A DNA stretch of 64,000 nt from DATJPR01 sp963843525 (GTDB lineage Bacteria > Bacteroidota > Ignavibacteria > UBA10030 > UBA6906). The DNA lies in contig CAWJKM010000002.1 in assembly GCA_963843525.1 (NCBI GenBank), positions 124,001-188,000 on the forward strand, written 5' to 3'. Below, piece after piece: positions 37,637-44,884 of the stretch. Under the pieces are notes generated by a model, which saw only the letters and a program-made list of their open reading frames with translations, had not been told where the DNA came from and made no database searches. The first letter of the stretch is position 1. Every line of letters begins with the position of its first letter. Both the position numbers and the translations under genes were made by a program.

Positions 37637-38188
37637 ATGCGTTACACGCTCCTCTCCCTCAAACTCCTTCTGTACGGGTATCTCGCGTACCTCCTGCTTT
37701 TCCTGGCCACGGAATTCGACCCTGTGAACCCGGCCGTTCGACCGCCGTTCGTTATTTTTGTGGTGAGCTGGATCGATCTCTTCATTCATGAAGGAGGACA
37801 CTTCATCTTCCGCATCCTCGGCAAGTTCCTCTATATCCTTGGCGGTTCGCTGACCCAGGTCATGCTGCCTGCGCTCCTGGCGTATGTGACGTTTCGCCGG
37901 GACCGACGGTGGATCGGCCTGCCCCTTTTTTGGACCGGCGAAAACCTGGTGAATGTGAGCGTCTATATCGAAGATGCGCCATATAAAAGGCTGCATTTGC
38001 TGGCAAAGGGACTGATCCACGATTGGAACTGGCTGCTCGACGGCGATCCGACATCCGCCGAGATCCTCGGCGGTACCGTGCACTGGCTGGGCATTTTGGT
38101 CTGTGCCGCGGCAATCGGGCTGGGAGTCTGGTTCGCAATCAGCATTTTCCGCGAAGGCGACGAAGCCCCCCCTCCGGTTCTGGAGTAA
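37637..38188 (+). CDS. Membrane protein with an HEGGH putative zinc site
   Basis: A 183-residue protein with about four hydrophobic segments. Residues in DLFIHEGGHFIFRILGKF form an H-E-x-x-H motif inside or beside a membrane helix, as in site-2-type and other membrane zinc proteases. I do not see the usual M50 third-ligand motif, so protease activity is only a possibility. A later HDWNWLLDG segment could contribute a ligand. I chose the ATG at 37637 over 37511 because it starts just before the first helix. Confidence 0.6.
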   Translation: MRYTLLSLKLLLYGYLAYLLLFLATEFDPVNPAVRPPFVIFVVSWIDLFIHEGGHFIFRILGKFLYILGGSLTQVMLPALLAYVTFRRDRRWIGLPLFWTGENLVNVSVYIEDAPYKRLHLLAKGLIHDWNWLLDGDPTSAEILGGTVHWLGILVCAAAIGLGVWFAISIFREGDEAPPPVLE

Positions 38189-38277
38189 TTGTTTCTCTAC
38201 TGGATTCCGCGTACCTTCCTGAAGTTCCCCACCCCATCGTTCTTTCCACTTCTCAAATCTCATCCCATGTCTTCGTT

Positions 38278-41200
38278 ATGAAAAATAGACTTCCAGTTCT
38301 CGGTATCCTGATCTGCGCGGCGATTTCCACCAGTATCGGACAAACTGTCGAAGAGAAGATCACATCACTCATCAATCAGATGACCGAGCAGGAGAAAATT
38401 CTCCAGCTTGCCCAGAACCCCGATGCGTTCAGCACTGCATACAATGCGCGGTTGGGGATCCCGGGGTTCGTCATGGCCGACGGGCCGCACGGCGTACGGG
38501 AAGGGCTTGCGACAAGCTTCCCTGTGGGGATCGGGTTGGCTGCGACATGGGATCCCGATTTGGCGCGCCGCGTGGGGAAAGCGATGGGGGAGGAATTTCT
38601 GGGAAAAGGGAAAATCCAGGGTCTGGGACCGTGCCTTGATCTTGACCGTGACCCGCGCAACGGCCGGAGTCCCGAGACCGGCGGGGAGGACCCGTTTCTC
38701 GATGCGCAGACGACGATGAACGTGGTCCGCGGCATTCAATCGACGGGCTGCATTGCCACTGTGAAGCACTACAATGCAAACCATCGGGAAAACGGCCGTA
38801 CCACCAACGATGTCCTCATGTTTAAAAGAGATATGGAAGAACGGAGTGGATTGACATTTCGGACGGCTGTCCAGGAAGGCGGGGCGTTCTGCGTCATGAA
38901 CGCTTACAACCGCATCAATGGAGAGTATTGCGCCGAAAACCGTGTCCTGCTCACCGACATCCTCCGGACGGACTGGGGCTTCCCGTATTATGTCGTGTCC
39001 GATTGGGGTTCGATCGTCCATACCGATCGAGCAATCAACGCAGGCTGTGACATTTGCATGGGGGCGGATAATTATAAGAATGACCTTCCGGGGTTGATTT
39101 CCAACGGGACCGTTTCGATTGCCACCGTGGATTCCGCCGTGCGACGGGTCCTCCGGACAAAGTTTGTGTCCGGGCTGATGTCGTCCCTTCCCCGGGGAAA
39201 TTCTGAAAACGTTGGAAGCGCCCAGCATCTCGCACTCTGTCTGGAAGGAGGACGGAAATCCCTGGTGCTGCTCAAAAACACCGACGCGATTCTGCCGCTC
39301 AGCCCATCCATTGGTTCCGTGGCGCTCATTGGCCCCAACGCCGGAGTTCTTCGCACGGACGCAAATGGGAGCAGCTGGGTTACGCCGATTGCGCCGGTGT
39401 CCCCGAGACAGGGATTGGAGACAAGAATTGGAGCCGCGAAGGTCTCTTACAGCATCGGATGTGCGGTGAATTCTTCCGACACGAGCGGGTTCAGCGCCGC
39501 CCGTGCTCTGGCTTCGTCAGCGGACGTTGTCGTATTTGTGGGAGGCTTGGATCCGGATCAGGAAGGTGAGGGACATGACCGGGTCGGGGGTTCGATCGCA
39601 TTGCCCGGCCAGCAGCAGAATCTCATCAACGCTCTTGCCGCGGTCAATCCCCGGATCGTCGTCGTACTTTTCAGCGGTGGGATTTGCGGGATCGACAAGT
39701 GTATCGCGAACATCAAGGGACTCATCTACGCTTTTTATCCGGGCGAGCAAGCCGGCACAGCCCTGGCCGAGGTACTCCTGGGGGACGTCAACCCGAGCGG
39801 GAAACTCCCGGTGACGATGCCAGTCAACGACGCCCAGTTACCTGCGTGGAACGATGACTTCACCGACGGAGATCAGGGTGGAGGATATCGGTGGTTCGAT
39901 GCCAGTACTCTTACACCGCAGTTTCCGTTTGGTTTTGGGCTGAGCTATACGACATTTTCGTATTCAAACCTCTCCATCACGCCGACAAGTGTCGCGCCCG
40001 GGGAGCCCGTGTATGTCAGCGTTGACATCTCCAATACCGGTGCTGTCGCGGGAGACGAAATCGCCGAGCTTTATCTTTCCCACACCGATCCGCAGGTGGA
40101 CTTGCCCCTCAAGCAACTGAAGGGTTTCCAAAGGGTTACTCTGCTTCCCGGCCAGACCTCGACGGTGACATTCACGTTAAGCGCGGACGAGTTCCTCTAT
40201 TATGACGATGCGGTCAACCGTTTCGACATCTTCCCGGGTGTTTACCGCGCGCAGGTCGGCGGGTCCTCGCAGAGCCTCCCGGTCAACGGGACATTCACGG
40301 TGGCCACGTCGCCGAAGAAGCCTGATCTGACCATCCCCACGGTCCGGATTGTGCCTCCTTTCCCCTCAGTGGGGGACACCGTGACCTTCTTTGCGACGGT
40401 GAAAAACAAGAGCGCGCAACAGATACCGGCGGGGACGCCTATCAAAGTTTCCTTCCGTGTGAACGGAGAAGAGGTTGCCACCGCAACAACCACGACTACT
40501 GCTATTCCTGCAGGCGGAATGGCGTTACTGGAGGCGAACGGCGGAGCATCGAGCGATTACTTCTGGCATCCGGACAACGTCGGATCGTTTACGGTTTCCG
40601 CTGTGGCGGATCCCGACAATGCCGTCGATGAAATCCTCAAGGACAACAACACCACCGCAGCGGAGGTTCAGGTCGCGCCCGTCAGGCCGGTGAATCTTGC
40701 TTTGAGAAAGTCTGTCACCGTGTCATCAATTGAAGCCGCCGGTCTGGAGGGAGACAAAGCAGTGGACGGATCCGACGGCAGCCGCTGGTCTTCGAAGTTC
40801 AGTGATCCGCAGTGGATCACTGTCGATCTCGGGACGCCGACGCACATAGACCATGTCGACTTCCGTTGGGAGGCGGCGTACGCGCGGGAATACTACCTGC
40901 TTGTATCCGATGACAACACCATCTTTAGCATGGTGTATCATGAGACGGCCGGTAACGGTGGCGTGGATTCCATTCACGTGGATACGACCGCACGGTACGT
41001 AAAGATGCTCGGCATGCAGCGAGGGACGACATACGGGTATTCGCTCTACGAGTTCGAAGTCTATGGAGCAACGGCAACGGGGGTCGAGGCCCGCGATCCG
41101 GGAATTCCGGGGACCTTTGCTCTGGAGCAGAACTATCCCAACCCGTTCAATCCGGGAACAGTAGTCAGTTGTCAGTGGACAGTGGACAGTAAGGTCCGAC

Positions 41201-41373
41201 TTGTGGTGTTTGATCTGCTGGGGCGTGAGGCGGCGGTACTGGCGAACGGCCGTTATCCGGCAGGGCGATATTCATTCACGTTTGATGGAAGCGGATTGGC
41301 GAGCGGCGTGTATTTCTATCGATTAGAAGCAGGTGGTCACGCCCAGACAAAGCAGATGATGCTTTTGAAATAG
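38278..41373 (+). CDS. Secreted glycoside hydrolase family 3 enzyme with T9SS sorting domain
   Basis: A 1031-residue exported enzyme, probably a beta-glucosidase or beta-xylosidase. Order: signal peptide (1-21); GH3 N domain with predicted nucleophile D242 in VVSDWGSI; GH3 C domain (about 320-560); fibronectin III-like domain (about 600-680); CARDB-like domain (about 682-795); F5/8-type discoidin/CBM32-like domain (about 805-925), a likely carbohydrate binder; and a T9SS type A sorting domain (about 945-1031, NYPNPFNPG, LLGREAAVL, SGVYFYRL). The last directs export across the outer membrane and surface attachment. The sorting domain contains a heptamer repeat at 41159-41193. Substrate specificity is not determined. 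Confidence 0.93.
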   Translation: MKNRLPVLGILICAAISTSIGQTVEEKITSLINQMTEQEKILQLAQNPDAFSTAYNARLGIPGFVMADGPHGVREGLATSFPVGIGLAATWDPDLARRVGKAMGEEFLGKGKIQGLGPCLDLDRDPRNGRSPETGGEDPFLDAQTTMNVVRGIQSTGCIATVKHYNANHRENGRTTNDVLMFKRDMEERSGLTFRTAVQEGGAFCVMNAYNRINGEYCAENRVLLTDILRTDWGFPYYVVSDWGSIVHTDRAINAGCDICMGADNYKNDLPGLISNGTVSIATVDSAVRRVLRTKFVSGLMSSLPRGNSENVGSAQHLALCLEGGRKSLVLLKNTDAILPLSPSIGSVALIGPNAGVLRTDANGSSWVTPIAPVSPRQGLETRIGAAKVSYSIGCAVNSSDTSGFSAARALASSADVVVFVGGLDPDQEGEGHDRVGGSIALPGQQQNLINALAAVNPRIVVVLFSGGICGIDKCIANIKGLIYAFYPGEQAGTALAEVLLGDVNPSGKLPVTMPVNDAQLPAWNDDFTDGDQGGGYRWFDASTLTPQFPFGFGLSYTTFSYSNLSITPTSVAPGEPVYVSVDISNTGAVAGDEIAELYLSHTDPQVDLPLKQLKGFQRVTLLPGQTSTVTFTLSADEFLYYDDAVNRFDIFPGVYRAQVGGSSQSLPVNGTFTVATSPKKPDLTIPTVRIVPPFPSVGDTVTFFATVKNKSAQQIPAGTPIKVSFRVNGEEVATATTTTTAIPAGGMALLEANGGASSDYFWHPDNVGSFTVSAVADPDNAVDEILKDNNTTAAEVQVAPVRPVNLALRKSVTVSSIEAAGLEGDKAVDGSDGSRWSSKFSDPQWITVDLGTPTHIDHVDFRWEAAYAREYYLLVSDDNTIFSMVYHETAGNGGVDSIHVDTTARYVKMLGMQRGTTYGYSLYEFEVYGATATGVEARDPGIPGTFALEQNYPNPFNPGTVVSCQWTVDSKVRLVVFDLLGREAAVLANGRYPAGRYSFTFDGSGLASGVYFYRLEAGGHAQTKQMMLLK
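41159..41193 (+). repeat. Period-7 repeat inside the T9SS sorting domain coding sequence
   Basis: Five contiguous heptamers: CAGTAGT, CAGTTGT, CAGTGGA, CAGTGGA and CAGTAAG. They encode the segment TVVSCQWTVDSK between the NPFNPG motif and the RLVVFDLLGRE strand. The overall spacing of the domain is the same as in ordinary type A sorting domains, so the repeat replaces rather than lengthens the region. Confidence 0.85.
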
Positions 41374-41384
41374 TTTTTTCTCTT

Positions 41385-42089
41385 GTGCGCGACGATTCGA
41401 AACCAGTGAGTTCAAAACCGGTGAATTCCATTCTGGACAGCGTTACCGTTGTCATCATCAATTATGAGACGCCCGATCTCACGGAGCGTGCAGTGCGGTC
41501 ATTGCGGACCGCCTACCCCGGGATCGGAGTGCTCCTCATTGACAACGGCTCCAGCGACGGGAGTGATGCCGTCGTGAAGGACCTGCAGAAGCTGAACGGG
41601 AAGAAGACGGAAATCATCATGAACGTGCGGAACATTCACCATGGTCCGGCCATGGACGAGGCGCTGCGCGCGTTGCAGACACCATGTGTTCTTTTCCTCG
41701 ACTCCGACTGCGACGTCAGGCGGGGAGGGTTTATTGAACAGATGGTGGCGTTAATGAATTCAGAGGCGAAGAATTACGCAATCGGAAAGCGGATCTTCAT
41801 GAACGATCGGGGGTTTGACGTCGAAGAACAGCCGGGGGCGCATCCGTACATCCGTCCGATCTGCATGCTGGTGAGGCGGGAAATGTATTGGAGCCTTCCG
41901 CCGTTTGAGCGTCACGGAGCTCCCTGTCTTGCCAATTTCATTGTAGCCGACCGGTCCGGGCTGGCGCTGGTCCATTTTCCGGTGGAGGATTTTGTTTTTC
42001 ACGAAGGGCGGGGGACGGCGAGCCGGCACGGGTATCAGCTTGGACTTCGGGGCAAGGTGAACCACTTATTGAACAAGTTGCGGTTGTAG
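41385..42089 (+). CDS. Glycosyltransferase family 2
   Basis: A 234-residue GT-A fold enzyme that transfers a sugar from a nucleotide-sugar donor. The nucleotide-binding start VVIINYETPDLTERAVRSL, LIDNGSSDGS and the metal-binding DxD-type FLDSDCD are present. It is short and has no membrane helix. The GTG at 41385 is the annotated start but has no clear ribosome binding site; in-frame GTGs at 41406 and 41421 are possible. The N-terminus contains a 15-base tandem duplication (41396-41425) encoding SKPVS/SKPVN. It probably makes a surface glycan or glycolipid with the downstream family 4 enzyme. Confidence 0.85.
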   Translation: MRDDSKPVSSKPVNSILDSVTVVIINYETPDLTERAVRSLRTAYPGIGVLLIDNGSSDGSDAVVKDLQKLNGKKTEIIMNVRNIHHGPAMDEALRALQTPCVLFLDSDCDVRRGGFIEQMVALMNSEAKNYAIGKRIFMNDRGFDVEEQPGAHPYIRPICMLVRREMYWSLPPFERHGAPCLANFIVADRSGLALVHFPVEDFVFHEGRGTASRHGYQLGLRGKVNHLLNKLRL

Positions 42090-42171
42090 GAGCGGCTTCC
42101 GTCCCCGTGGTTAACGATCGGCATCGCCGATTTGACTCCGGAAGTTGACAAACAACCTGGCCGGCGGGAAG

Positions 42172-42500
42172 AATTGTGGTTGCCTAGGCTGCCAACTTTT
42201 CCCCTGCCTGCTGGCGTGAAGTCGCTTTTGCACAAAAAATTGTGGTTGCCTAGGCTGCCATGTTTTCTCCTGTCTGTCGGCGCTCATCCTCCTCTTTGCT
42301 GACAATATTTGTGGTTGCCTAGGCTGCCATGTTTTTCTCCTGTTTGTCGGCGCGAATCCCCTTCGTTGCAGGCAAGAATTGTGGTTGCCTAGCCTGCCAT
42401 GTTTTTTCCTGTCTGTCGGCGTGAATCCCCCCCTTTGCGGAGAAAAAACCAAGGCTGCCTAAGCAGCCATGCTTTTTTTCCTGTTTTTGCCCTGATTGCT
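42172..42500 (-). repeat. Tandem array of five 66-70 bp units, each with SD-start-GCN-GSN-TAG minimal ORF and a hairpin
   Basis: Units begin at 42172, 42238, 42307, 42377 and 42447 (periods 66, 69, 70, 70). The conserved core on the minus strand reads CGCCGACAGACAGGAGAAAA then CATGGCAGCCTAGGCAACC. Each unit therefore has an AGGAG/AGGGGA/AGGAA Shine-Dalgarno, a start codon (ATG in four, TTG in the first), two codons and TAG. Minimal ORFs are at 42184-42195, 42250-42261, 42319-42330, 42389-42400 and 42459-42470. The start-to-stop segment is the core of a palindrome, and a T-run follows on the plus strand in every unit. The spacer parts between cores are more variable. Confidence 0.85.
42447..42477. 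terminator. Bidirectional intrinsic terminator in the last repeat unit
   Basis: On the plus strand GGCTGC-CTAA-GCAGCC (42453-42468) is followed by ATGC and seven T. On the minus strand the same stem is followed by TTGG and six T. The other four units have an imperfect version (GGTTGCCTAGGCTGCC) followed by ATG and four to six T. It should end transcription from the family 2 glycosyltransferase side and from any minus-strand transcript. Confidence 0.7.
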
Positions 42501-42526
42501 TGTCTTACCCACCCTCCGTATCTTGC

Positions 42527-43660
42527 ATGTTGTCCCATTATCCGCCCTCCCCATTGAACATACTGCTCACGAATTCCACCGACATCTTTGCAGGCGGTGA
42601 GGATTATGTCCTCATCCTTGCGCGATACCTTGCGCGCAGGGGCCATGCGGTCTTTGTTTCCGCCAATCCCGGCCACCTTCTCCTTCAAAAGAGCGAAGAA
42701 TCGGGTCTCACTACCGTTCCCGTTTCCTATACCGGCATGAACCGCGTTTTTGCGGTGGGATCGGAACTTCGGGCATCGCTGCGGTCGTACCATATCGATA
42801 TCGTCCACAGCAACGCCAACTATGACCGCACGGCGGCTGCTCTTGCGACCATCCGTACCCCCGTGCAACACGTCGCAGGGGTCCATTCCTCCCATTCGAT
42901 CCAACACAATATCACGCATTGGATCAGAAACCGTTACGGAACGGCACATTTCGTCGCCGATGCGGATTCCGTGAGGGACGTCCTCATTCGCGAAGATCAT
43001 ATCGCGCCAGACAGAATAACGATCATCCCGATAGGCGTTGAGCCGGGAAAAGGCCCGGAGTATGAAACCTGGCGCCGACAGGTGCGTAAGGAATTAGGGG
43101 CCGATGAGCGAACGATTGTCATCGGTAACGTCGGACGCCTCGTGGCGTTCAAGGGGCAACGTGTGTTGCTTGACGCCGCCGCGAACATTGCGGCCAAACG
43201 GCAGGATTTCCTCGTTGCGATCGTCGGTGACGGCGAACTTTCCGCTCAACTTCTGGATCAGGCGCAACGCCTCGGCCTGGAACAACGGGTGCGATTTCTC
43301 GGGTTCCGGGACGATCTTGAGAAGCTCTACACAGGGTTCGATATCTACTGTCACTCCTCTCTCGAAATGGCTGAGGAGGCGTTCCCGCTGGCTATTCTGC
43401 GCGCGCTCGCGGAGGGACTCCCCGTCGTGTGCACCAACGTCGGCGGTATCGCCGCGATGGTGGCGGATGGACGCTCCGGCTTCCTCAAACCGCCCGATGA
43501 CCCTGATGCGCTCGCTGAAGGGCTACTTGCATGTCTCAACGACCCGGCATTGAGGTCGTCGATGGGCGCAGCGTCCCGGGCCCTGTTCGACAACCACTAT
43601 CACGCCAACATCATGGCGGAACGGATGGAGAAGGTGTATGAAAAAGTCCTGGGAGCTTAA
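42527..43660 (+). CDS. Glycosyltransferase family 4
   Basis: A 377-residue GT-B fold enzyme. The acceptor domain starts LLTNSTDIFAGGEDYVLILAR, and the donor domain has IGNVGRLVAFKGQRVLLDA, IVGDGELSAQL and EEAFPLAILRALAEGLPVVCTNVGG. The E-x7-E motif of the donor site keeps its first Glu but has Arg at the second position, a departure from most members. The start is the ATG at 42527. The next gene begins 23 bases before its stop. Likely role: surface polysaccharide or glycolipid assembly. Confidence 0.88.
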   Translation: MLSHYPPSPLNILLTNSTDIFAGGEDYVLILARYLARRGHAVFVSANPGHLLLQKSEESGLTTVPVSYTGMNRVFAVGSELRASLRSYHIDIVHSNANYDRTAAALATIRTPVQHVAGVHSSHSIQHNITHWIRNRYGTAHFVADADSVRDVLIREDHIAPDRITIIPIGVEPGKGPEYETWRRQVRKELGADERTIVIGNVGRLVAFKGQRVLLDAAANIAAKRQDFLVAIVGDGELSAQLLDQAQRLGLEQRVRFLGFRDDLEKLYTGFDIYCHSSLEMAEEAFPLAILRALAEGLPVVCTNVGGIAAMVADGRSGFLKPPDDPDALAEGLLACLNDPALRSSMGAASRALFDNHYHANIMAERMEKVYEKVLGA

Positions 43661-44342
43661 CACCTGGATCGGCTTTTCCATCCTCTTCCTGCTGTACGGC
43701 GGAGGATCGGCGCTGTTCTCTTCCTGTGCAAGAAATCCCGGGCTTGCGCCGCTCACCGCAAGCGACAGCGTTATGATAGTGACGGATAATATCCTGCACC
43801 GAGCGGAAGTTGATTCATTCTTCCGCACTGATGAGAACTCACCGTTCCGCAGGGATACGACGATAGCCTACCACGGGATTGTCTGGTACCCCGTCGACCC
43901 GCACTTCCGGGTCACGTCTCTCCTGCACCGGTACGCGACTCCGGAAACAGTCACGGTGATGGGAACGAAAGGAGAAGAGCGGCGGCAATTGAAATACGGC
44001 TACTTCGAATTCGTCCTGCCGGACGAACGGGGCGTCCCGGTTCAGTTGAAAGTCAACGTCTATAAGTTTACCCCTTCCGATAGTCTCCGATACCGGTTGT
44101 ATCGTGACAACCTCGAAGTCTGGTTCCGCGATAGAACGACCGGGACGGAAACGTACGACGTGGGCCGTTACATCGATGTCGGGGATGAACAGAAGGACCC
44201 CGATGCCCTCTACATCATCGATTTCAATAAGGCCTACAATCCGTATTGTGCGTACAGCTCAATGTACTCATGCGCAGTTCCGCGGAAAGAAGATTACCTT
44301 GACATCCATCTTCGCGTCGGAGAACGAAAATACCATGACTGA
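43638..44342 (+). CDS. DUF1684 family protein
   Basis: A 234-residue membrane-anchored protein. An N-terminal hydrophobic segment (about 10-30) ends near a cysteine (FSSCARN), so a lipoprotein is possible. The mature domain ends with YIIDFNKAYNPYCAYSSMYSC and an AVPRKEDYLDIHLRVGE segment, the DUF1684 signature. The family's function is unknown. GGAGAAGGTGT precedes the ATG, which lies within the end of the glycosyltransferase gene. Confidence 0.85.
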   Translation: MKKSWELNTWIGFSILFLLYGGGSALFSSCARNPGLAPLTASDSVMIVTDNILHRAEVDSFFRTDENSPFRRDTTIAYHGIVWYPVDPHFRVTSLLHRYATPETVTVMGTKGEERRQLKYGYFEFVLPDERGVPVQLKVNVYKFTPSDSLRYRLYRDNLEVWFRDRTTGTETYDVGRYIDVGDEQKDPDALYIIDFNKAYNPYCAYSSMYSCAVPRKEDYLDIHLRVGERKYHD

Positions 44343-44871
44343 CCAAAACGCTTCCTCATCCACTTCTCAACCGGCGAAGTCGCTGGTTTCCGGGAGCATC
44401 CTGATTGTCCTCGGGCTGCTCTTCCTTGCGGCAAACCTCACAGACATCGATTTCTCGGAATTCTGGCCGGTGGTCTTCCTCATCCCCTCTATCATCTTTT
44501 TCATTGCCTATGCCCGGGACAGAAGTCAGTTCGGCCTTCTCATGCCCGCAACGATCCTCCTGGTCTTTTCCCTTCCCTTCTTTATCTCGCAGCACTACGG
44601 ATGGGATCTGATGAGCCGGCTCTGGCCGTTCTTCATGCTCGGGCCCGGACTGGGATTCATTGTCATGTACCTTTTGGGACGGCGGGAGCCGGCGCTCCTG
44701 ATCCCTGCCTCCATCCTCACCGGGCTCAGCGCGATCTTCTTTCTCATGATGAACGGCCTTCCGGAGTACTGGCCGGCAATTCTCATCCTTATCGGTCTCA
44801 TTCTCCTGCTGCGCACCAGGAAGACAGACTCCACAACGATGCCGCAGGATAACCCTCCGGCCGGCCACTGA
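44335..44871 (+). CDS. LiaF/LiaI-like multi-helix membrane protein
   Basis: A 178-residue membrane protein with about five hydrophobic segments and a short polar N-terminus. The SGSILIVLGLLFLAANL, FWPVVFLIPSIIFF and YWPAILILIGLILLL segments resemble the LiaI-LiaF-like/DUF5668 transmembrane region, often found in envelope-stress sensing proteins. Starts at 44335, overlapping the DUF1684 gene end by eight bases, so the two are likely co-translated. Confidence 0.7.
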   Translation: MTDQNASSSTSQPAKSLVSGSILIVLGLLFLAANLTDIDFSEFWPVVFLIPSIIFFIAYARDRSQFGLLMPATILLVFSLPFFISQHYGWDLMSRLWPFFMLGPGLGFIVMYLLGRREPALLIPASILTGLSAIFFLMMNGLPEYWPAILILIGLILLLRTRKTDSTTMPQDNPPAGH

Positions 44872-44884
44872 CGGATCTTCCCCC

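Larger units (their letters stand above)
42090..42526. other. Repeat-bearing intergenic region between two glycosyltransferases
   Basis: A 437-base spacer between same-direction genes. Most of it is the tandem array at 42172-42500. A degraded partial unit (CCTGGCCGGCGGGAAG, about 42156-42171) precedes the first unit. No plus-strand coding frame looks real; the open minus-strand frames are by-products of the repeat. Confidence 0.7.

Noticed and set aside
42172..42500. CRISPR-like appearance of the repeat array
   Set aside because: The repeats are imperfect, the spacer-like parts are similar to each other rather than unique, and no cas gene lies nearby.
42111..43000. Minus-strand reading frames of 113 and 203 residues across the array and glycosyltransferase
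   Set aside because: They repeat a Lys/Arg/Gln-rich motif only because the DNA is tandemly repeated, and the longer one is antisense to a clear glycosyltransferase gene.
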